A DNA stretch of 64,000 nucleotides from assembly GCA_028692255.1 (NCBI GenBank), contig JAQUXS010000002.1:41432-105431 (forward strand). The letters run 5' to 3'. The notes beneath the pieces are model-generated. The model was not told the DNA's origin. It was given only the letters and a program-made list of their open reading frames with translations, and searched no databases. This DNA is from Clostridium sp. (lineage in GTDB: Bacteria; Bacillota; Clostridia; Clostridiales; Clostridiaceae). Position 1 is the first letter of the stretch. Every line of letters begins with the position of its first letter. This document shows, in pieces, positions 27,675 through 36,115 of the stretch. A program made the translations under genes and the position numbers.

Positions 27675-29003
27675 TTATTTCATCATATCTGATAAATCTT
27701 CAGCTACATTTCCACTTGTTAACTTTAAATTGAAATTGTCTTGAAGAACCTTTAAAACTCCTGGTGTTATAAATTTAGGGGCAGTTGGTCCTACATATAC
27801 ATTTTGAATTCCAATGCTGAATAGTCCAAGTAAAATGGCAATGGCTTTCTGCTCAAACCATGATAATACAATGCTAACTGGAAGCTCATTTACACTGCAT
27901 CCTAAAGCTTCTGCTAGTGCAAGTGCTATTTTTACTGTGGAGCCTGAATTATTACACTGTCCAAGGTCTATATATCTTGGAATGTCTGTACCTTTAACTG
28001 TTCCATAGTCAATGTCGTTAAATCTAAACTTTCCGCATGATGTAGTAAGTATTATACAATCATTAGGAAGAGACATTGCAAGTTCCCTAAAATAATTTCT
28101 TCCTTTTGTTGGCGCATCACATCCTGCTATGACAAAGAATCTTTTAATTTTTCCAGCCTTTACAGCATCAATTATTTCTGGTGCAATTGAAATTACTGTG
28201 CTATGGTGGAAACCTGTTACAAGTGTCTTATCCGAGTCAATGTTCTTAATTGGACGCTCAAATGCTTTTTCAATAAGTGGAGAAAAATCGTTATTTTTTA
28301 TCTTTGAAACTCCCTGAAGTCCTGCAATTCCATAAGTAAAGAATCTATCTTTATAATGTCCTGTAGTTACAGGCATAAGACAATTTGTTGTACCAAGAAT
28401 TGCTCCTGGAAACTCCTCAAATACTTTTCTTTGATCATACCAAGCTTTCCCAACATTTCCTTTAAGGTGTGAATATTTTTTAAGTTCTGGATATCCATGA
28501 GCTGGAAGCATTTCTGAGTGTGTATATATATTTATACCTTTACCTTCTGTTTGTTTTAAAAGTTCCTCTAGGGCATAAAGATTGTGCCCAGTAACAAGAA
28601 TGCAATGTCCTTCAACCTTATCTTCTGTAACAACTGTAGGTTCTGGCACTCCAAGTCTTGAAGTATGTGCACTATCTAATAAATCCATAACTTTAACTGC
28701 TGCTGTTCCAACTTTTAATGCCATAGACACATTCTCTTCAAGGCTAAAATTTGAATTTGTAAGTGTTGTGTAAAGTGCTTCACTTATTATTTTATCAACT
28801 TCACCATCAGTTTTATTAAGTTCATTTGCATGCGTTCTATATGCAGCGACTCCTTTCAAGCCAAAAATTATAATATCTTGAAGGCTTGCTATATCTGGGT
28901 TTTTACCACATACACCAAAATTTGTACATCCACCAATTGGAGTCTGTTCACATTGATAACAAAACATTTTATTGCATTTATCTTCATTTTTAATCAAATC
29001 CAT
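27675..29003 (-). CDS. hcp: Hydroxylamine reductase / hybrid-cluster protein, short form
   Basis: 442 aa. N-terminal [4Fe-4S] ligands C15-x2-C18-x7-C26-x5-C32. Later hybrid-cluster ligand regions are 'GHNLYALEELL', 'GTTNCLMPV', 'AGCDAP' and 'TTSCGKFRFND'. It reduces hydroxylamine or nitric oxide in the cytoplasm and protects against nitrosative stress. It is about 100 residues shorter than the usual ~550-aa protein; the gap after 'AAYRTHANELNK' corresponds to the helical subdomain absent from class III Hcps. AAGGAG precedes the ATG. It is probably regulated through the box at 29066-29081. Confidence 0.93.
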   Translation of the reverse strand: MDLIKNEDKCNKMFCYQCEQTPIGGCTNFGVCGKNPDIASLQDIIIFGLKGVAAYRTHANELNKTDGEVDKIISEALYTTLTNSNFSLEENVSMALKVGTAAVKVMDLLDSAHTSRLGVPEPTVVTEDKVEGHCILVTGHNLYALEELLKQTEGKGINIYTHSEMLPAHGYPELKKYSHLKGNVGKAWYDQRKVFEEFPGAILGTTNCLMPVTTGHYKDRFFTYGIAGLQGVSKIKNNDFSPLIEKAFERPIKNIDSDKTLVTGFHHSTVISIAPEIIDAVKAGKIKRFFVIAGCDAPTKGRNYFRELAMSLPNDCIILTTSCGKFRFNDIDYGTVKGTDIPRYIDLGQCNNSGSTVKIALALAEALGCSVNELPVSIVLSWFEQKAIAILLGLFSIGIQNVYVGPTAPKFITPGVLKVLQDNFNLKLTSGNVAEDLSDMMK

Positions 29004-29065
29004 AATTCATTCTCCTTTTAAACAATTATTATGTTTTAATTTTATAATAATAATTTAAAAGATTA

Positions 29066-29081
29066 TGTGATATGCATCACA
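29066..29081. promoter_or_regulatory. CRP/FNR-type operator upstream of hcp
   Basis: TGTGA-TATGCA-TCACA, a perfect match to the E. coli CRP consensus halves, centred about 70 bp upstream of the hcp start. It overlaps the last codons and stop of the recombinase gene that ends at 29077. Confidence 0.7.
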
Positions 29082-30333
29082 CTAACTTAAATTTAAAAAA
29101 TATATCCACTTTCTTTACCTCAGAAGCTTTATCTTCATATACTAGTATTTTTTTAATAAGCTTGTTTGCAGCTTCTTTATCAAATTTTACTAAATATTTA
29201 TCTATTTTTTGTGCACTAGTACATTTTCTTATTTCTTCAATTATTTTTTCTAATATAAGCTCCTCTTTAATTGAATGAGCACTACATTTTTTGCCACCTT
29301 CCTGGCTTCTTTTACACTTATACCCCTTAAAATTTTTTCTATAATACATAGGGCTTCCACAATCACCGCAAAAAATAATTGAAGAAAATATATGAGAATC
29401 ATTTGGACATCTGTATGACTTTTGCCTTTTCCTCATTATATTTTGAACAGAATTAAACATTTTATCACCTATTATAGCCTTAAATGTTCCTTTTGTAATC
29501 CACTCATTTCTTGGGACTTTTACACTTTTATTAATTTTATAGTTTATTTTTTTCCATCTATGCTGGACCATTTTGCCTGTATACTTAGGATTGGTTAATA
29601 TATATTTTACAGTATTATTTGTCCATAAGCTTTTATCTTCTCCAAGTCTAATTGCCTTTGGGGAAGGTACCCCCCTCACATTTAAACAATCTGCTATCTT
29701 TTGTAGTCCAAATCCATTAATATATAACTTAAATATAATTTTTACTATAACCTGTGTTCCATTTGTCTCCGGTGAAAGATTTACATATTTCACATTATCA
29801 ATATATTTAATATCAAATTTATACCCATAAGGTGGCTTACTTGAAATGCATGATCCTCTATTCATCCTTTCTATCAAACCATCTCTTGTCCTTCTTGAAC
29901 AGTCTCTTACATACATTTCATTTAATATATTTTTAAATGGAATTATATCATTGTTCTCATAATTAGTATCGACATTATCCAAAACGGATATAAATCTAAC
30001 ATTCTTTATTTTAAAGTATTCTTCAAGATAATACCCTGCCATAATGTAATTTCTTGAAAACCTTGAAAGATCTCTAGTTAAAACCATATTTATTCTTTTA
30101 TTTTCAATATCTTTCTTCATTCTTATAAAACTATCTCTTTTAAAACTAGAACCAGAGAAGCCTTGATCCTCATATATGTCGATTAATTTATACTCATTTA
30201 GTTTATCATCTTTTATTTTATTTTTAAGCCATTTTTGTAGGCTGTCTATTTGGGCTGGTATTGACTCCTTTTGATCTTTCTTATCTGTGGATACTCTTGC
30301 ATATATTGCAACGAACCACTTTTTCCCTAACAT
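29077..30333 (-). CDS. Large serine recombinase (TnpX/CcrA-like)
   Basis: 418 aa. Resolvase domain with catalytic Ser in 'YARVST' and 'VLTRDLSRFSRN' (residues ~8-150), recombinase domain ('KPPYGYKF', 'KIADCLNVRGVPSP', 'ILTNPKYTGKMVQ'), zinc ribbon 'CGDCGSP...CKRS' and a short C-terminal helix. It starts with 'YARVSTDKKDQKESIPAQ', closer to transposon-type recombinases than the 510-aa enzyme in the neighbouring element. The ATG overlaps the end of a 49-aa ORF (ATGTTAG), so translation is probably coupled. It lies 1.07 kb from the right end. Confidence 0.92.
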   Translation of the reverse strand: MLGKKWFVAIYARVSTDKKDQKESIPAQIDSLQKWLKNKIKDDKLNEYKLIDIYEDQGFSGSSFKRDSFIRMKKDIENKRINMVLTRDLSRFSRNYIMAGYYLEEYFKIKNVRFISVLDNVDTNYENNDIIPFKNILNEMYVRDCSRRTRDGLIERMNRGSCISSKPPYGYKFDIKYIDNVKYVNLSPETNGTQVIVKIIFKLYINGFGLQKIADCLNVRGVPSPKAIRLGEDKSLWTNNTVKYILTNPKYTGKMVQHRWKKINYKINKSVKVPRNEWITKGTFKAIIGDKMFNSVQNIMRKRQKSYRCPNDSHIFSSIIFCGDCGSPMYYRKNFKGYKCKRSQEGGKKCSAHSIKEELILEKIIEEIRKCTSAQKIDKYLVKFDKEAANKLIKKILVYEDKASEVKKVDIFFKFKLV

Positions 30334-30476
30334 TTTTTGTTACGTTTAATTTTACCCACTGATAATTCTTCTTCAAAAATAGTATTCTCAAATTCTTTTT
30401 CTTCTAAAGTTTTTAGCAAATTTTCAATTTTATATTTCCCGCTATAAAAATTAAATTTTATATTCTTCTTAATCAT
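30327..30476 (-). CDS. 49-aa protein overlapping the start of the serine recombinase
   Basis: Short ORF, ATG at 30476 with GGGG ~10 nt upstream, stop TAG at 30327-30329 within the first codons of the recombinase. The product is charged (MIKKNIKFNFYSGKY..., then a Glu-rich middle and a Lys/Arg-rich end), with no similarity I recognise. Coupling suggests co-expression with the recombinase. A directionality or regulatory factor is possible but unproven. Confidence 0.55.
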   Translation of the reverse strand: MIKKNIKFNFYSGKYKIENLLKTLEEKEFENTIFEEELSVGKIKRNKKC

Positions 30477-30540
30477 AAAAAAACCCCATCACATATTACT
30501 CATATCAATAATATGCATGGAGCCAATTTTTATTACAAAA

Positions 30541-31224
30541 CTATTGAGATTTAACCTTTGACATCCTTGAAAAATCTGTACTTCTGTACAATCTTCTACA
30601 AAATCCCAAAACATTTCCTCTTATTATTTTATTAGCTAAAAAATAAACTATAGATGCTACCATTATTCCAGAAACACCATCTAAAACAACATGCTGCTTT
30701 ATAAACACTGTAGATAACATAACCGATATACCAATGAATGTAACAATTACAGCCACAACATTTGACTTGTTCCTCGTTTTCCAAATCCCTTCAATCATTA
30801 AAGCACATATCATAACATGTATACTTGGGAAACAATTATATGGATTATCTATACTGTAAATTAATTTTACAAGATTGCTATATACATCATTACCTGTTAC
30901 TGCAGGCCTTGGAACTGTAGTTTGAAAAAAGAAAAATATTATATAACATGTTATAAGTGAAAAAGCAAAACTTATAATCATTCTGCAATAATTCTCTTTA
31001 TCTTTTACACATATATATATAAATACTAGAGGAACCATAGGATACCACATCACATATGGTATTACAAATTGTCTAACAAATGGTATGCTCCTATCAATAC
31101 TTGTAATCAAAGTTAATTTTGAACTTGTGAAATAATCTAAAACTGCATAAGTTAAATTTAAGATAAGTAACGGCATCATAAAACACATTGCCCTTACATT
31201 TGGAAGAATTTTTTTTAAATTCAT
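30541..31224 (-). CDS. PAP2-superfamily membrane phosphatase
   Basis: 227 aa with about six hydrophobic segments and phosphatase motifs 'TTVPRP', 'FPSIHVMICAL' (SxH) and 'KQHVVLDGVSG' (H...D). Such enzymes dephosphorylate membrane lipids (phosphatidate, undecaprenyl or isoprenoid pyrophosphates), or act as inositol-phosphoceramide-synthase-like transferases. AAGGAGG precedes the ATG. It lies between the recombinase and the right end of the 6.1-kb element, so it is cargo or a neighbour captured by it. Confidence 0.85.
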   Translation of the reverse strand: MNLKKILPNVRAMCFMMPLLILNLTYAVLDYFTSSKLTLITSIDRSIPFVRQFVIPYVMWYPMVPLVFIYICVKDKENYCRMIISFAFSLITCYIIFFFFQTTVPRPAVTGNDVYSNLVKLIYSIDNPYNCFPSIHVMICALMIEGIWKTRNKSNVVAVIVTFIGISVMLSTVFIKQHVVLDGVSGIMVASIVYFLANKIIRGNVLGFCRRLYRSTDFSRMSKVKSQ

Positions 31225-31352
31225 CTTATCCTCCTTAAATACCTGTTTTTCATAACTATTAAATACTTATACTTCATAATATCCTCACTTCTAATATATC
31301 TTATGTTTTTCTTTTATGCTAATGCAATTATAGAAAAAACATAGGTTAAATG

Positions 31353-31664
31353 TCAATGATTATTCCTAAATTCAACATCAGAAATAGCCTGTACAATAAA
31401 CAATGGGGTCTCCTTGTTTATTGGCTCTATAAATATATTATCTTTGTTTATATTCGGAAGTTCTTCATATATTTTTTCCTTATAGCTTTCATTTGTAACA
31501 ATATATATATTTTCATTACTAACCAAAGATTTTATTCTATTTACAGTGTTTACAAGAAGGCTCTTGTCGTTTATTATTTTTAAAAACTGTTTTGGGTTAT
31601 CTTCCCTAGAAAGCGGATATAATCTAGTCCCCTTACCCCCTGCTAAAATCAAGGCATAAAGCAT
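31353..31664 (-). pseudogene. manC: manC fragment 1 of 3: N-terminal part of mannose-1-phosphate guanylyltransferase
   Basis: From the ATG at 31664 (GAGGTG 6 nt upstream) to the crossover (31408) it encodes 86 residues: the nucleotide-binding signature 'LILAGGKGTRLYPLSR', 'PKQFLKI', and 'IFIEPINKET'. Beyond that the frame runs into element DNA and stops at 31353. The ATG further upstream lacks a ribosome site. Fragments 1+2+3 join to 1,068 nt, 355 codons plus stop, the usual length for a guanylyltransferase without an isomerase domain. The reassembled enzyme would make GDP-mannose. Confidence 0.92.
31407..31418. other. attR-like site of the 6.1-kb element
   Basis: GGTCTCCTTGTT, direct imperfect copy of 25332-25343, with AACAATGGG on the element side. 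Inferred crossover dinucleotide GT is at 31408-31409. Confidence 0.7.
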
Positions 31665-31681
31665 AAAAAACACCTCATACT

Positions 31682-31716
31682 GAAAATTATTCATATATAT
31701 ATTATGAATAATTTTC
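31682..31716. promoter_or_regulatory. Perfect 13-bp inverted repeat in front of manC
   Basis: GAAAATTATTCAT and its exact complement flank a 9-nt A+T spacer, ending 17 nt before the manC start and just upstream of its ribosome site. It is either an operator or a 5'-UTR hairpin. Confidence 0.5.
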
Positions 31717-31756
31717 AAGTATTGTTCTTAATTCGTAAAAACATTTACTTTATATA

Positions 31757-32032
31757 TTACACATCTTTATAATCGACATCTATTACATCACCATCTAATC
31801 CATCATCTGATATAACATTATCATCCTTATTAATACTACTGTTCATATTTGAAGTTTTAGATTTATACTTAGATTTTATATATTTTTTAATTTTTACATA
31901 TGCATATATTACGGCTCCAATCAGAAACAATACTGGTAAAATGTGTAAAAGCACATATGCTACAATCATTACTATAGCTGCAATTGCTACTACCTGCAAA
32001 TTTTTCAGGAAACCATTTTGTGCAAAATTCAT
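31757..32032 (-). CDS. Small membrane protein of unknown function
   Basis: 91 aa from the ATG at 32032, which follows GAGGGGAG; a start at 32056 would place the ribosome site inside the gene. One long hydrophobic hairpin (residues ~14-48), a Lys-rich segment (~50-62) and an acidic tail (DGLDGDVIDVDYKD). I do not recognise the family. The minus-strand gene downstream is manC fragment 1. Confidence 0.6.
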   Translation of the reverse strand: MNFAQNGFLKNLQVVAIAAIVMIVAYVLLHILPVLFLIGAVIYAYVKIKKYIKSKYKSKTSNMNSSINKDDNVISDDGLDGDVIDVDYKDV

Positions 32033-32145
32033 AAAACTCCCCTCTTCCTTAAGCATATTAACTTTTTTTATATTATAACATAAAAAATAAAAAGCAGTAT
32101 TAAATACTGCTTAATAAAGTTTGAATAATTTGTTAACTATTTTAT

Positions 32146-33369
32146 CTATTTTGAATATAACTCTATTATTTTAAGAATTACGTCAACTGATTTATCTAAA
32201 GCAAAAGTTGGTATAAATTCATATTTACCGTGATAATTATGTCCACCTGTAAAAAGATTTGGTGTAGGAAGGCCCTTATATGATAGTGAAGCTCCATCAG
32301 TTCCTCCTCTGATCGGATTTACATCTGGTACTACATCTACCTCCTGCATAGCCTTATATGCCATATCAACAATATGTTTTACAGGTTCAACTTTTTCTTT
32401 CATGTTGTAATATTGATCTTTCACATCTAATGTGACAATACCTTGACCATATTTTTTATTTAAGAATTCAGCAATATCAAGCATTAATTGCTTTCTTTCT
32501 TCAAATTTATTCTTATCAAAATCTCTTACTATAAAATACAATTCACTATTTTCTACTTCACCCTTTGTTGATATTAAATGATAAAAGCCTTCATATCCTT
32601 CTGTGTATTCAGGTTTTTCATCCTTTGGTAGTAGATTTGCAAATTCATTTGCTATATATATTGAATTTATCATCTTATTTTTTGCTGTTCCTGGATGAAC
32701 ATTTCTCCCCTTTACGTGAACTTTAACTGAAGCTGCATTAAAGTTTTCATATTCAAGTTCACCTATTGGGCCACCATCTACTGTATATGCGAAGTCTGCA
32801 TTGAATTTTTTCACATTAAAATGATCTGAACCTTCTCCTATTTCCTCATCAGGTGTAAATGCTACTTTAATAGTCCCATGTGGCATGTTTTTATTTTTAA
32901 CGAGATATTCTATTGCCGCCATTATTTCTGCAACTCCAGCTTTATCATCAGCACCAAGCAAAGTTGTTCCATCTGTAGTGATAAGTGTCTTTCCTTTATA
33001 TTTAAGTATTTCAGGAAAATCCTCAATGGCTAATAGTATATTTTCCTTTTCATTTAAAACTATGTCTTTTCCATCATAATTTTCAATTATTTTAGGATTT
33101 ACATTTTCACCACTCATATCAGGACTAGTATCCATGTGTGCTATAAAGCCTATAGTTTTAACATCCTTATCTACGTTTTTAGGCAAAGTAGCCATTACAT
33201 AGCCATTTTCATCTAAGGATACATCAGATAATCCAAGTTCTTCAAGTTCTTTTTTTAATTCCTTTGCTAACACCATTTCACCAGGCATACTTGGAGTTAC
33301 ATGTGTGTCTTCACTTGATTGTGTGTTAAATTTAACGTATTTTAAAAGTCTTTCAACTGCACTATACAT
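32146..33369 (-). CDS. pepT: Peptidase T (tripeptide aminopeptidase)
   Basis: 407 aa M20-family zinc peptidase. Zn ligands and catalytic residues are in '[11 protein letters not shown]', '[13 protein letters not shown]', '[14 protein letters not shown]' and the late '[11 protein letters not shown]'; '[19 protein letters not shown]' is also PepT-like. It releases N-terminal residues from tripeptides in the cytoplasm. Full length; GGAGGT precedes the ATG. Confidence 0.95.
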   Translation of the reverse strand: MYSAVERLLKYVKFNTQSSEDTHVTPSMPGEMVLAKELKKELEELGLSDVSLDENGYVMATLPKNVDKDVKTIGFIAHMDTSPDMSGENVNPKIIENYDGKDIVLNEKENILLAIEDFPEILKYKGKTLITTDGTTLLGADDKAGVAEIMAAIEYLVKNKNMPHGTIKVAFTPDEEIGEGSDHFNVKKFNADFAYTVDGGPIGELEYENFNAASVKVHVKGRNVHPGTAKNKMINSIYIANEFANLLPKDEKPEYTEGYEGFYHLISTKGEVENSELYFIVRDFDKNKFEERKQLMLDIAEFLNKKYGQGIVTLDVKDQYYNMKEKVEPVKHIVDMAYKAMQEVDVVPDVNPIRGGTDGASLSYKGLPTPNLFTGGHNYHGKYEFIPTFALDKSVDVILKIIELYSK

Positions 33370-33447
33370 AAAAATTTACCTCCTAATTTATATAAATCTA
33401 TACATACAATTATAATTCATCTTTATGTAAAAACTCAACTTTTAAAT

Positions 33448-34503
33448 TTATATAATGGATTCTATTGTAATATCTGTATGACTTAGTAGATTAATCTCGT
33501 ACATATGTATGGGCAATTTTGTATTTGAATCGTAAATTATCCTTATAACAGGTCTATCTGCAAAAGATTTATTTTGTCTTACTACATAACCTTCAACTCC
33601 ATTGGAAAGTTTAACGCAAGCCCCCATTGGATATATATAAAATAAATCTCTGAATTTTTGGACAAATTTTTCGTCAAATTTAGTATTTGAACCTGATAAA
33701 ATAAGCTCATAGGCTTCATTAGGTGAAAATCTTTTTCTATAACTTCTATTTGCACTAACTGCTGTAAATACATCACAAATACTTATTATTTTTGCAAATT
33801 CCGATATTTCATTTCCCTTTAACCCTTGTGGATAACCTTTTCCATCAATTCTTTCATGATGTTCGTATACACCTCTTATTATTTCATCAGTATAAAAAGG
33901 AGCATCTTTGAGTATTTCCTTGCCATAAAATGGATGCTTTTTTATTTCTCTAAATTCCTCTTTGGTAAGTTTTCCTCTTTTATTTATAATTTCATTTGAT
34001 ATTTTCAGTTTTCCTATGTCATGGAATAATGCCGAAATACATAAATCCCTTATTTTTGAACTTTTGTATTCCATAGAAATTCCCATAAATGCAGCCATAA
34101 TTGCAGTATCCAAGCAATGGATATATGTATAATTATCAAACGCTCTTATCTCATATACATTTGTGTTTAAAGATTCATTTTCTATCATGTAATCAATTAA
34201 ATTTTCAACATCTTCTATTGACTCTTTTGATCTTATATAATTTTTACTTGAAATATTATAAAAAATACTTGGCATTTGTGCTAATGTTTTTTGCTTAAGT
34301 TTATCAAGCTTTGGGTCAGTATTTATGTCTTCAAGCGCACTATCCTCAACATAGATATATAAAATCATATTTCTTCTTAAAAAATTTATATTTGCTCTTG
34401 TTAACTCTGTGCCCTCTTTAACTAATATTTTACCCTCTCCATTTAAAACATCCCTTGCTACAATACTTCCCAGTTCTAAATTCCTTACAAAATTAATCTT
34501 CAT
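33448..34503 (-). CDS. HD-GYP domain protein (putative cyclic-di-GMP phosphodiesterase)
   Basis: 351 aa. An N-terminal ~110-residue segment without known domain, then HD-GYP: 'ALFHDIGK' (HD), 'HPFYGKEIL', 'HHERIDGKGYPQGLKG' (the GYP signature) and 'ICDVFTA'. The family hydrolyses c-di-GMP. No receiver domain or membrane segment, so the input is unknown. GGGGGA precedes the ATG. It is next to a chemotaxis receptor, which suggests a motility or lifestyle link. Confidence 0.88.
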   Translation of the reverse strand: MKINFVRNLELGSIVARDVLNGEGKILVKEGTELTRANINFLRRNMILYIYVEDSALEDINTDPKLDKLKQKTLAQMPSIFYNISSKNYIRSKESIEDVENLIDYMIENESLNTNVYEIRAFDNYTYIHCLDTAIMAAFMGISMEYKSSKIRDLCISALFHDIGKLKISNEIINKRGKLTKEEFREIKKHPFYGKEILKDAPFYTDEIIRGVYEHHERIDGKGYPQGLKGNEISEFAKIISICDVFTAVSANRSYRKRFSPNEAYELILSGSNTKFDEKFVQKFRDLFYIYPMGACVKLSNGVEGYVVRQNKSFADRPVIRIIYDSNTKLPIHMYEINLLSHTDITIESII

Positions 34504-34603
34504 ATGAGATTCCCCCTAATAAGCCCCATAAAATAATAATTTTTAACATTATACTATTTATTTCGCATATTAGTTGCTATACTTTAAACATTAAATTAAC
34601 AAA

Positions 34604-34656
34604 AAAATTGCTAAGTACCAGTTAGAATTTATCTAACCTAATACCTAGCAATTTTA
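34604..34656 (-). terminator. Terminator of the chemotaxis-receptor gene
   Basis: On the minus strand AAATTGCTAGGTATTAGG pairs imperfectly with the later CTGGTACTTAGCAATTT, followed by a T run. Confidence 0.75.
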
Positions 34657-34692
34657 GATTAATTTATTTTGTTTTAAAATCTATATTACAAA

Positions 34693-35946
34693 TTAAACTG
34701 TAAACTTACTTACTTTTGTATCCAATCCTGCAGATAACTCATTAACTTTACCAGCTTGATCCTTAACCTTTTCTGAAGCTTCTAATAACTCCTGAGAAGA
34801 TGCTGATATTTCTTCTGCTGATGCAGAAACTTCCTGTGAAACTGCAGATACTGATTGAACTTTATTAAGTACTTCATCCTTAGATGTCATAACATTTCCT
34901 ATTGAATTATTACTTTCTTCCATTAATGGAACCATTTTGTCAATTGAACCTATTATATCATATAAAATAGTTATAGTATTATTAGCAGCTTCTGCTTGTC
35001 CTTCAAGAATACTTCCAACACCTGAAGCAGTAACTGTAACTTCTTGTGTTTCACTTCCAATTGACTTAACAAGATTGCTTATCTCTTCTGATGACTTTTG
35101 TGATTCTTCTGCAAGTTTTCTAACTTCTTCTGCTACAACAGCAAATCCCTTACCATGTTCTCCTGCCCTTGCAGCTTCAATTGCAGCATTAAGTGCTAAA
35201 AGATTTGTCTGCTCTGAAATGTCATTAATGGCATTTGTAATATTGCCTATTTTTGAAACTGCATTTGAAAGATTAGTTATTTTTTCAGTAACTTTGTCAA
35301 AAGATTCTTTTACTTGAACAATGGTATTTATAAGTTCTTCAATTTGAGTATTACCATTTGAGGCATTTGTTTCTGCATTTTTAACTTCTGTTGAAACATT
35401 TGTTATCTTTTCATTTGCTGAATCTAGTTCCTTGGCAAAATCTGATACAAGATTAACAACATCAATCAAATCCTGTGATTGAGAAGTGGATCCACTTGCT
35501 ACATCTTGTATTGCAGTTGAAACTTCATTTACTGAACTTGACATATTGTTAGATGTTTCAAGCAGAGTTGCTGCGGACTCATTTATTCCAAGAGAACCCT
35601 TCTTTACATCAGATAATGACGTTCTTACATTTTCAAAAGTATCATTTACTAATGATCCAAGCATTCCCATTTCATCATTCTTTGCGGTATCCATTTTAAA
35701 TGAAAAATCACCATTTGATATTTTCTTCATAGATTCTATAAAATCAGAAATAGGCTTTGCTAAGAATTTTGAAGCTAAAAAACTTACTGCTAGCCCTTCA
35801 ACTATAGATAATATACCAAGTATTACTGTAATCTTAAATGCATAATCTGATGAGTCGGTTACAATAAAGCTGGCAATTCCTACGACAATTGCAAGCAAAA
35901 TGGAATTTCCCAAAAACCACATTCTAATCTTTGAACTAACTTTCAT
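34693..35946 (-). CDS. Methyl-accepting chemotaxis protein without a large sensor domain
   Basis: 417 aa. Two membrane helices close together (residues ~10-30 and ~36-60), so almost no extracellular sensor; then HAMP and a long coiled-coil signalling domain with the hairpin tip '[38 protein letters not shown]' region. It signals to CheA/CheW; the signal is probably sensed within the membrane or cytoplasm. GGGGGGA precedes the ATG. The upstream 36.0-36.1 kb is extremely A+T-rich. Confidence 0.9.
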   Translation of the reverse strand: MKVSSKIRMWFLGNSILLAIVVGIASFIVTDSSDYAFKITVILGILSIVEGLAVSFLASKFLAKPISDFIESMKKISNGDFSFKMDTAKNDEMGMLGSLVNDTFENVRTSLSDVKKGSLGINESAATLLETSNNMSSSVNEVSTAIQDVASGSTSQSQDLIDVVNLVSDFAKELDSANEKITNVSTEVKNAETNASNGNTQIEELINTIVQVKESFDKVTEKITNLSNAVSKIGNITNAINDISEQTNLLALNAAIEAARAGEHGKGFAVVAEEVRKLAEESQKSSEEISNLVKSIGSETQEVTVTASGVGSILEGQAEAANNTITILYDIIGSIDKMVPLMEESNNSIGNVMTSKDEVLNKVQSVSAVSQEVSASAEEISASSQELLEASEKVKDQAGKVNELSAGLDTKVSKFTV

Positions 35947-36115
35947 TTGTATCCCCCCATTTTAATGTTTTTACTCTTGTTGTAATTGAACCCTATTGTT
36001 AAAACAATAATTTTTATTATATTAATTCTAACACATATATATAATCATATCACTATATATATATCATATTACAATATATAACATATAATATATCATAAAT
36101 TAGCATATTATTGTT

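Larger units (their letters stand above)
25333..31409. mobile_element. 6.1-kb serine-recombinase element with hcp, CRP regulator and PAP2, inserted in manC
   Basis: It separates manC fragments 1 and 2. Contents in order: iterated repeats, four-helix-bundle gene, repeats, GIY-YIG gene, CRP/FNR regulator, convergent hcp, serine recombinase with overlapping small ORF, PAP2 gene. The end cores are 6,075 bp apart in direct orientation. Joining the element's own flanks gives AACAATGGG-GT-CCCTTTGTT, arms matching at 8 of 9 positions around GT, an attP-like palindrome different from that of the neighbouring element. The host flanks rejoin manC in frame. The repeat-bearing part may be a later insertion. 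Confidence 0.8.

Noticed and set aside
29066..29081. Recombination site of the serine recombinase, given its overlap with the gene end
   Set aside because: The dyad is a perfect CRP-type half-site pair upstream of hcp, and clear att-like cores are found instead at the element ends inside manC.
19669..31409. DNA inversion switch operated by the two serine recombinases
   Set aside because: Both pairs of end cores are in direct orientation, so recombination would delete, not invert; the recombinases are also of the large type, not the small invertase type.
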